From assembly GCA_011053245.1 (NCBI GenBank), contig DRGS01000070.1:1-5484 (forward strand): DNA of 5,484 bases, given 5' to 3'. The translations under genes and the position numbers were made by a program. This DNA comes from Phycisphaerales bacterium. GTDB taxonomy: Bacteria; Planctomycetota; Phycisphaerae; Sedimentisphaerales; Anaerohalosphaeraceae. The notes below the pieces were generated by a model, which did no database searches, had not been told where the DNA came from, and saw nothing but the letters and a program-made list of their open reading frames with translations. Below are positions 1 to 5,484 of this stretch, one piece after another (position 1 is the stretch's first letter; each line of letters opens with the position of its first letter).

Positions 1-275
1 CTGATGGTCACTATCGGCTGTCCCATAGCATTATTGACAACCTCGATCTCCGTCCATGCGATCTTGCCTCGCCATCCCGTCCCGATAAGTTTAAGCACCG
101 CTTCTTTCGCCGCGAATCGACCGGCAAGCTTTTCAAATTTATTCTTAACCCCCTCGGCGTCGGCTTGCTCGCGAACCGTAAAGATACGATTCATAAAACG
201 CTCACCGTGCCGCTGGATCATAGACTCTATCCGCGGAAAATCAACCAGATCAATACCATGTGCTATTATTTTCAT
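1..275 (-). CDS. acpS: Holo-[acyl-carrier-protein] synthase, 3' end cut by window edge
   Basis: Transfers the 4'-phosphopantetheine arm of coenzyme A to the conserved serine of apo-acyl carrier protein, making it active for fatty acid and lipid synthesis in the cytoplasm. I translated the 91 visible codons by hand from the ATG at 275. The N-terminal signature GIDLVDFPRIE (residues 7-17) places the Mg-binding aspartate at Asp9. The second signature, LAGRFAAKEAVLK (50-62), places the Mg-binding glutamate at Glu58; both have the same numbers as in E. coli AcpS. The following GTGWRGKIAWTEIEV and G-Q-P segment also matches the family. Family members are about 120-130 residues, so roughly 30-40 residues lie beyond base 1. 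The gene starts 20 bases after the isomerase stop codon, on the same strand, suggesting co-transcription. The ribosome binding site is weak: a GGTGA sits several bases upstream. No oddities are seen in the visible part. Confidence 0.95.
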   Translation of the reverse strand, partial: MKIIAHGIDLVDFPRIESMIQRHGERFMNRIFTVREQADAEGVKNKFEKLAGRFAAKEAVLKLIGTGWRGKIAWTEIEVVNNAMGQPIVTI

Positions 276-295
276 CTCGTATCACCGCAATCTTT

Positions 296-1426
296 TCACT
301 GGCCGCCAAAAGCGTATCGTCTGTAAGCCGTCTGCAGACAATATTCCACAAAACTGCCCATGTTTGCGACATTAGCCCTTTCCATCAGTTTAACGATCAT
401 TTCATTGTACTGCTTGACCTTGCGCCTGAAACGGATCTCGGCTTCGATCTCTTCCTGAACATCCTCAAACCGCTTATGAACCTCTTCGACCTTTTCCACC
501 AACTTTACAATAAAAACATGACCGTCAGTTTCTATCGGCCCCGCAATAACACCTTCCTCGATCTTGCCGGCTTCAACCTCAAGAACATTATAAGGTGCCG
601 CTAATGATCCGGCCGTAACATTTTCCCATAAACCGCCGCTCGTGGCCCGATGACCGTGCGAGAACTCCGACGCCAACTCGCCAAGATCTTCACCGTCATC
701 GATTCTCTTAAGCAGATCCCGGGCTAATTCCAATGCCCGTTGCTCCGGGGACTGACCCTCCGCCGGATCAAGTTTTTCCGGAACAATATCGATCAGACGA
801 AACGTTAATTTGCCTGCGCGCCAAAACATGCTTTCCTTCATGGCGTTATAGTAATCGAGCATATCGCTGTGGGTAACCGGACTGTCATCGACAAGCTCCT
901 GCGAGATATACCACTGCGTCAGCATTATCCTCCTCTGTTGATCCCGGAAACCGTCCCAATCTAATCCCATCTTTTCTATCGCATCTTGCGCACTGGCACG
1001 ATTGCCCTCATGGCTTGCGACAAACTTATCGACCGCATTTTCAACACCCTTATCCAATGCACTGTCCATGTTGGAAGGAGCCAGCGTTTTGGCCTGCTTA
1101 TAGAGCAAAATATCCGTAACCTTGCCGACAACGGCCTGCTCGATCTTCAGCTTCGCCTTCTCCCTGAAACTGCGAAAATCCGCATTTACCGCTAATGGCG
1201 CGAGTTCTCTTTCCGCCCCCGCTGCGATCTCATCGGCTGTAATAGTCTCACCGCCTACGCTCAACACAAGTCCGCCCGAAGGCTGCGGCAAATCCTCTCT
1301 CTGGGCAAAGGGCATAGCCTCAACCTCAGCAGCACTGAATTTGCCGGTTTTGCTCCTAAGCTTCGACCCGCATCCGCAAGTGACTGCAAACAATCCCGCT
1401 AGCACACAAATAGTAAATAAACGCAC
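296..1426 (-). CDS. SurA/PpiC-like parvulin peptidyl-prolyl isomerase, probable lipoprotein
   Basis: Likely an exported folding catalyst or chaperone that isomerises peptide bonds before proline in the cell envelope. I chose the GTG at 1426 (376 residues) because a strong AAGGAAGGAG lies 8 bases upstream and the protein then begins directly with a signal peptide. The frame stays open to a GTG at 1477, which would add 17 residues ahead of the signal. Residues 3-16 are hydrophobic and lead to Cys17 and Cys19 (AVTCGCGSK), suggesting lipid attachment, although neither cysteine has a textbook lipobox. Residues about 50-200 resemble the helical SurA N-terminal chaperone region (VGGETITADEI at 57-67). 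A parvulin domain spans about 203-312, with FSHGHRATSGGLWENV (255-270) and GPIETDGHVFIVKL (296-309) at the usual motif positions. A charged helical, possibly coiled-coil, tail follows (about 310-355). The SurA/PrsA/PpiC assignment is by domain order. Catalytic activity is inferred, and a mainly chaperone role is possible. Confidence 0.85.
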   Translation of the reverse strand: MRLFTICVLAGLFAVTCGCGSKLRSKTGKFSAAEVEAMPFAQREDLPQPSGGLVLSVGGETITADEIAAGAERELAPLAVNADFRSFREKAKLKIEQAVVGKVTDILLYKQAKTLAPSNMDSALDKGVENAVDKFVASHEGNRASAQDAIEKMGLDWDGFRDQQRRIMLTQWYISQELVDDSPVTHSDMLDYYNAMKESMFWRAGKLTFRLIDIVPEKLDPAEGQSPEQRALELARDLLKRIDDGEDLGELASEFSHGHRATSGGLWENVTAGSLAAPYNVLEVEAGKIEEGVIAGPIETDGHVFIVKLVEKVEEVHKRFEDVQEEIEAEIRFRRKVKQYNEMIVKLMERANVANMGSFVEYCLQTAYRRYAFGGQ

Positions 1427-1434
1427 CTTGAAAA

Positions 1435-1444
1435 CTCCTTCCTT
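1435..1444 (-). promoter_or_regulatory. Strong ribosome binding site of the isomerase gene
   Basis: The minus strand reads AAGGAAGGAG here, a near-perfect Shine-Dalgarno match, with 8 bases between its last G and the GTG at 1426. It decides the start: the GTG at 1477 lies only 3 bases from the mfd stop codon and would put this purine run inside the coding sequence. The other genes in the window have weak or no such sequence. Confidence 0.8.
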
Positions 1445-1480
1445 GCACATTTTCATTGATAAAGGGGGATTGTACACTAT

Positions 1481-4400
1481 TTACGGTCCTGCCGAAAGCA
1501 TTTTTCGCAAAATACTCATAAGCGTCATCGGCTCAAAATAGTTCTTCTCCAGTCGGATATGCACCGTCTTAGCGTCCGGTATCCTCACCTTTCCCGGGGC
1601 CCGGGCAAAAATATCTTTCGTTCCCTCTGCATTCTCGAAAACAAAAACAAGATCAGGCTCACTGGCAACTATGCTCTTTATCCCGCACTTGGACGCCTTG
1701 ACCTTTAGCTCCGTCAAATCCAGCAGCACTTGTACCTGTTTGGGAACCTGCCCGAACAGATCGGCTAATTCTTCGCTAAGTCTCTCAAGATCGCGACCGC
1801 TCGAAGCAACGGCGATCCTTCGGTAGACATCCATCCGCTGGCGATCCGAAGGTATATAACTTTTCGGAATATAAGTCGAGAACCCAAGGTCAACCAGTGC
1901 GGTCGTCGGCTTTTCGATAGGCTCATTCTTCATACGCTTGACCGCTTCACTCAACAGGCGACAATACATCTCATACCCGACGGTATTGATATGGCCCGAT
2001 TGCTCGGCGCCGAGGATGTTACCTGCTCCGCGTATCTCCAGATCCCTCAGAGCTATCCTGAAACCGGCGCCGAGTTGCGAATACTCTTCGATAGCCTTTA
2101 GCCTTTTTGCTGCAACCGGAGTGATCGGCCTGTCTGCCGGCAGCAGCATATACGCATACGCCCTGTGTTTATATCTACCCACGCGACCGCGAAGCTGATG
2201 AAGCTGTGCTAAACCGAAACGGTCGGCGTCATTGATGATCATCGTATTGGCGTTGGGAATATCCAGACCCGATTCGATTATCGTCGAACAAACTAAAATA
2301 TCTATCTGCCCGACAACGAACCGGACCATCGCACTTTCAAGCTCACGCTTGGTCATTTGACCGTGCGCTATCGCGATCCGCACCTTTGGGTCGTTTACGA
2401 TCTTACGAATCTCATCGGCTGCCCGCTGTATCGATTGAACACGATTATGCAGAAAAAATATCTGACCCTCACGGCTAAGCTCGTGCATTATCACCTTGCG
2501 TATAAGTTTCTTTTCGTATCGGCACACCTTTGTGACAATGCTTCGTCTGTCAAGCGGCGGCGTGCCCAACGAACTGATATCACGCAATCCGAGAAGTGAA
2601 AGGTGCAGCGTTCGCGGAATAGGCGTCGCCGTCATCGTCAGGACATCTACATTGACCCGCAGTTTCTTGAGTCTTTCCTTATGCTCAACGCCGAACCGCT
2701 GTTCCTCGTCGATAATAACTAATCCCAAATCCTTAAACCCCACGTCCTTGCTGATGATCCGGTGCGTACCGATAAGGACATCGACTTTGCCCTGTCTTGC
2801 TCGGCTGATGATCTCCCTGGTCCTCTTACCTGTAACAAACCGGTTGAGCACCTCCGTCGTTATCGGGAAATCGGCGAACCGTTCGGCAAACGTCCTGCCA
2901 TGCTGAACGCACAAAACTGTCGTCGGAACCAGCACCGCAACCTGCTTACCGGCTTCGATCGCCTTGAACGCTGCCCGCATTGCGACCTCCGTCTTACCGT
3001 AGCCGACATCACCGCACAAAAGCCGATCCATCGGAACCGCCTCGGTCATATCGGCCTTGATCTCCTTGATAGCCGTCAACTGATCCGGCGTCTCCTGATA
3101 AAGAAAAGACTCCTCGAACTCACGCTGCCATGTAGAATCGGCACCGAAGGCATAGCCGCCGAGATTTTCGCGTTTGGCCTGAACCTCTAACAACTCCGCC
3201 GCCAACTCCTGAACACCCTTGGCGACCTTATCCTTTTGATTTTCCCACTTCTTCGTGCCGATCTTACTGAGCTTGGGCCGCTTGGGCAGGGCACCGATAT
3301 ACTTTTGGATTAATGAAATATTACTGACCGGAACGTGTATCAATATCTTATCGGCATACTCGACCGTCAGATACTCGCTGACGCTGTTATTCTTTTCCAT
3401 CGTCTTGATACCGAGAAATTTACCGACCCCATACGAAAGATGCACCACATAATCACCTCTCTGAAGATCGACAAGGCTCGACACAGCCGACGTCGTCCGT
3501 ATCGTTCGTATCCGCCGCCGGATCGCGTACTGGCCGAAAAGTTCATGATGACTTAAAACGACCGTGTTAAGAGAATTGAAAATAAACCCTTGTTTGATAA
3601 AACCGGCTATGAGCATAAAATTATCCGGCACTTTTCCCTGCGACTCCCTGACGATCTCGCTTACCCGCTCGATCTCCGCCTCGTTTTCGCAGTAGAGCAG
3701 CACATCCAGTTTATTCGAAGGCGGCAGCAATTTGCTCAGCACATTTTCATTGCTCTTCCATACCGCACCGCTTTTATGCTCGAATTCCTGCGCGCTCGTT
3801 ACATCCATGTTAATATCATTGACCCCGCCGCCGCCGAACCTGCTGATCTCAAGCCGGACGAATTTGGCCATCGCTTTATAAACTGCCGACCACGGATATA
3901 AACCTCGGCTGTCATCGACCCTGTCAAGAAAAACGCAACTGACATCTTCGACATCGTTAGGCTCTTCGAGAATGATTATCGTATCTTTCGGCAGCAGATT
4001 TATAAAAAGCTCCGTCTGGCCGAATTTACTTGGATCGACCGCCGCGATAATGCAAATGCTCTCGATCTCATGGCTCGACCGCTGCGTATCCAGATCGATC
4101 TTGCGAATACTCTCGATATTGTCACCAAAAAACTCCAACCGCACCGGGTCAACATCGCTGCTGCCGGCACTGCCGAAGGCCGCCGAACCGCCTGCCGTTA
4201 CCGGCGCAAAAATATCCACGATCCCACCACGATGGGCAAACTGGCCCGGCAGATCTACGCTATCGACCTGTTCAAAACCGTTATCGATCAGCCATTCGAT
4301 AACCAGCTCCGGCTCAATGGTTTGACTAACCGCCAGTTTTAAACCCTCTTCTTCCATCATGTCCGGCCGCGGCACCGGCTGATTCAATGCCTGCGCCGAT

Positions 4401-4780
4401 GTCGTAATGATAAGATCGGAAAAATCATCACCAGCTTTTGCGCCCTGACCAAGAGCGAGTGCTACCCGCAGTCGCTGGGCGCCGATCTCGTCGGTCGCAT
4501 CGGAAAATTCATGCTCACCCTCCCACACCGGAAAATTCTCGATGGGCCGCCCCGCAAAAACCTGCAAGTCACCGTTTGCGTCATCGGCATCGTCAAGGTG
4601 GGGGGATACATACAGGATGGGTCTTTTCAGCTCCTTAGAGATATGTGCCGTAAGCATCGGCGCAAAGGATCCCCACGTCCCGCTTACTTTTACCGGCCCG
4701 TCGCAATTAGCCGCCGCCTTTAAGCAGGATACGATCTCAACAACCGTTTTGTCCTTACCAGGATCCACTGACCAATCCAT
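1481..4780 (-). CDS. mfd: Transcription-repair coupling factor Mfd
   Basis: ATP-driven DNA translocase that pushes stalled RNA polymerase off DNA lesions and recruits UvrA, starting transcription-coupled nucleotide excision repair in the cytoplasm. The 1099 residues cover the whole family layout (E. coli Mfd has 1148). The UvrB-like N-terminal module (about 1-300) has a degenerate nucleotide site. Arg184, Arg214 and Phe218 align with the E. coli UvrA-contact residues Arg165, Arg181 and Phe185. The CarD-like RNA polymerase interaction domain spans about 436-500 (GDYVVHLSYGVGKFLGI). The translocase motor has Walker A GDVGYGKTE (590-598, Lys596), DEEQ (691-694), TATPIPRT (717-724), SGLDIPNAN (837-845) and QLRGRVGR (862-869). 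The TRG-type motif (about 904-930) and C-terminal autoinhibitory domain (about 964-1099) follow. In-frame codons upstream of the ATG at 4780 reach a stop without another usual start. No clear Shine-Dalgarno precedes it. A 14-residue insertion near residue 200 is the only oddity. Confidence 0.98.
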   Translation of the reverse strand: MDWSVDPGKDKTVVEIVSCLKAAANCDGPVKVSGTWGSFAPMLTAHISKELKRPILYVSPHLDDADDANGDLQVFAGRPIENFPVWEGEHEFSDATDEIGAQRLRVALALGQGAKAGDDFSDLIITTSAQALNQPVPRPDMMEEEGLKLAVSQTIEPELVIEWLIDNGFEQVDSVDLPGQFAHRGGIVDIFAPVTAGGSAAFGSAGSSDVDPVRLEFFGDNIESIRKIDLDTQRSSHEIESICIIAAVDPSKFGQTELFINLLPKDTIIILEEPNDVEDVSCVFLDRVDDSRGLYPWSAVYKAMAKFVRLEISRFGGGGVNDINMDVTSAQEFEHKSGAVWKSNENVLSKLLPPSNKLDVLLYCENEAEIERVSEIVRESQGKVPDNFMLIAGFIKQGFIFNSLNTVVLSHHELFGQYAIRRRIRTIRTTSAVSSLVDLQRGDYVVHLSYGVGKFLGIKTMEKNNSVSEYLTVEYADKILIHVPVSNISLIQKYIGALPKRPKLSKIGTKKWENQKDKVAKGVQELAAELLEVQAKRENLGGYAFGADSTWQREFEESFLYQETPDQLTAIKEIKADMTEAVPMDRLLCGDVGYGKTEVAMRAAFKAIEAGKQVAVLVPTTVLCVQHGRTFAERFADFPITTEVLNRFVTGKRTREIISRARQGKVDVLIGTHRIISKDVGFKDLGLVIIDEEQRFGVEHKERLKKLRVNVDVLTMTATPIPRTLHLSLLGLRDISSLGTPPLDRRSIVTKVCRYEKKLIRKVIMHELSREGQIFFLHNRVQSIQRAADEIRKIVNDPKVRIAIAHGQMTKRELESAMVRFVVGQIDILVCSTIIESGLDIPNANTMIINDADRFGLAQLHQLRGRVGRYKHRAYAYMLLPADRPITPVAAKRLKAIEEYSQLGAGFRIALRDLEIRGAGNILGAEQSGHINTVGYEMYCRLLSEAVKRMKNEPIEKPTTALVDLGFSTYIPKSYIPSDRQRMDVYRRIAVASSGRDLERLSEELADLFGQVPKQVQVLLDLTELKVKASKCGIKSIVASEPDLVFVFENAEGTKDIFARAPGKVRIPDAKTVHIRLEKNYFEPMTLMSILRKMLSAGP

Positions 4781-4827
4781 ACCATAACATTCGGTACAAA
4801 TTCGTCAGTGCAAACCTGACCATATTT

Positions 4828-5484
4828 TTATCGACCGAAGCTCGTTCCAACCGCTATCGCGGCTTTAACGAGTGGGTTGTCTTCGGTTACAGTTTTTATC
4901 TTTCCTGCGATCTCCGCAAGCGGTGCACCAGCTAACTTGCCGCCGGTCATCACAACAAGCTGATTCTCTTTTCCGTTCATCAACATCTCTATCACCTCAT
5001 GACCGAACATAGTCGCAAGCGCACGGTCATGCGGCGTCGGAGTCCCGCCCCTTTGAACATGCCCCAAAACAACTTCCCTGCAACTTAGACCGGTATCTTC
5101 CGAGAGCTGATCGCACAGGGCTTTGGCCACTCCGCCCAATCGAATAGGGTCGGGACTGCCCTCGACCGTCTTAGCAACCGTCATCTTGCCGCCCTTTTCC
5201 TTGGCGCCTTCGGCTACGACGATAATGCTGTAGCCTCTCCCGTGTTTGGAACGAGCGACCAGGCACTCCTTTATCTTATCGATCTCGTAGGGAAACTCCG
5301 GAATGAGTATCACATCGGCTCCGCTGGCGACCCCTGCATGAAGAGCTATCCAGCCGGCATACCTGCCCATCACCTCTACCACCATCACCCGGTGATGACT
5401 GCCCGCCGTGGTATGGACCTTATCGATAAGATAAAGGAGTGCCTGGTCGCTCGTTCCAAACGCGGGAGAGGCTACAGCATTATC
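4828..5484 (-). CDS. pfkA: 6-phosphofructokinase, C-terminal half; 5' end lost at window edge
   Basis: Phosphorylates fructose 6-phosphate to fructose 1,6-bisphosphate, the committed step of glycolysis, in the cytoplasm. The genuine part begins near base 5430 with IDKVHTTAGSHHR, then VMVVEVMGRYAGW; the Met-Gly-Arg substrate-binding motif is at 5362-5370. Downstream are IIVVAEGA, whose glutamate (5209-5211) matches the substrate-contact Glu222 of E. coli PFK, and LGHVQRGGTPTPHDR, with QRGG at 5044-5055. The protein ends SFGR before a TAA at 4828-4830. The nucleotide-binding GGDG and catalytic TIDND motifs would lie further upstream and are missing. The sequence style resembles the mixed-substrate (group III) PFKs, so ATP versus pyrophosphate as donor cannot be decided here. 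The frame is open to the edge, but the outermost 18-20 codons (about 5428-5484) come from an inverted copy of this gene's own bases 5221-5283 and do not match PFK. The GTG at 5388 is an internal valine, not the start. Confidence 0.93.
   Translation of the reverse strand, partial: DNAVASPAFGTSDQALLYLIDKVHTTAGSHHRVMVVEVMGRYAGWIALHAGVASGADVILIPEFPYEIDKIKECLVARSKHGRGYSIIVVAEGAKEKGGKMTVAKTVEGSPDPIRLGGVAKALCDQLSEDTGLSCREVVLGHVQRGGTPTPHDRALATMFGHEVIEMLMNGKENQLVVMTGGKLAGAPLAEIAGKIKTVTEDNPLVKAAIAVGTSFGR
5221..5283 (+). repeat. Left arm of a 63-bp inverted repeat inside pfk
   Basis: This stretch is the reverse complement of 5422-5484 at 62 of 63 positions. The only mismatch is T at 5243 against G at 5462 (A would pair). 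It lies in the true pfk coding frame, where it encodes residues from the IDKIKECLVARSK to GRGYSII region, so this arm is the original. Its inner end is ATCGAT (5278-5283). Confidence 0.95.
5422..5484 (-). repeat. Right arm of the inverted repeat; fold-back copy at window edge
   Basis: Read on the plus strand, this arm encodes a near-perfect second copy of the PFK segment that lies on the minus strand at 5221-5283 (SKRGRGYSII here against SKHGRGYSII there). Where pfk should continue toward its TIDND motif on the minus strand, the sequence instead gives residues unlike any PFK. The arm begins at ATCGAT (5422-5427), inside the 12-base palindrome CTTATCGATAAG (5419-5430). It runs to the last base of the window, so its full length is unknown. 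The spacer between the arms is 138 bases. Confidence 0.93.

Noticed and set aside
1427..1477. Longer isomerase start at the GTG at 1477
   Set aside because: It has no ribosome binding site of its own, would place 17 polar residues before the signal peptide, and would swallow the strong AAGGAAGGAG.
1122..1541. Plus-strand open frame of 139 codons across the isomerase N-terminus and the mfd 3' end
   Set aside because: It is antisense to the signal peptide and SurA-like region of the isomerase gene, and its composition looks like a shadow with no family features.
2762..3190. Plus-strand open frame of 142 codons with a Cys-Pro-His-Cys motif, antisense to the Mfd motor domain
   Set aside because: It lies wholly opposite the highly conserved Mfd helicase region, has no ribosome binding site or recognisable domain, and is a by-product of the mfd codons.
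3825..3836. CCG-repeat run, considered as a microsatellite
   Set aside because: It simply encodes four glycines in Mfd (residues 316-319) and is too short to call a repeat.
4804..4820. GTCAG/CTGAC inverted repeat between pfk and mfd, considered as a terminator
   Set aside because: The stem is only 5 bp with a 7-base loop and no T-run follows on the minus strand.
4781..4827. Possible promoter for mfd (TTTGCA, 17 bases, AATGTT on the minus strand)
   Set aside because: Both boxes match the consensus poorly and the gap is short; the match is no better than chance.

Overview
The window is ordinary bacterial core-genome sequence. It carries four tightly packed genes, all on the minus strand: pfk, then mfd, then a parvulin-type peptidyl-prolyl isomerase lipoprotein, then acpS. 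The coding sequence is continuous except for gaps of about 20 to 55 bases. There is no RNA gene, mobile element, CRISPR array or toxin/defence gene, and I found no new biological system. The organism is a bacterium of middling GC content. The gene order, the rarity of Shine-Dalgarno sequences and the protein flavour (a PFK that looks like the mixed-substrate group, and an Mfd followed by a SurA-like lipoprotein) remind me of Planctomycetota, perhaps the Phycisphaerae. That is an impression, not a demonstrated assignment.

Region by region, from the high-coordinate end in the direction of transcription: 4828-5484 holds the C-terminal half of a 6-phosphofructokinase, cut by the window edge. A 47-base gap leads into mfd (1481-4780, 1099 residues), a complete transcription-repair coupling factor with all expected domains. 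A 54-base gap with a strong ribosome binding site (1435-1444) precedes the isomerase gene (296-1426, GTG start). After 20 bases comes acpS (1-275), which runs off the low-coordinate edge with its Mg-binding Asp9 and Glu58 intact.

The genes may form a co-directional transcription unit, but they share no single pathway: glycolysis, transcription-coupled DNA repair, periplasmic or envelope protein folding, and activation of acyl carrier protein for lipid synthesis.

The most notable feature is at the right edge. Bases 5422-5484 are an inverted copy (62 of 63 matching) of bases 5221-5283, which lie inside the pfk gene. The junction sits on the self-complementary hexamer ATCGAT, present at both sites. 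This is what a snap-back priming event would leave, and is best read as an amplification or assembly chimera at a contig end, unless long reads show it is real. The pfk reading frame stays open through the copy, but the last roughly 18-20 codons at the edge are not real PFK sequence.
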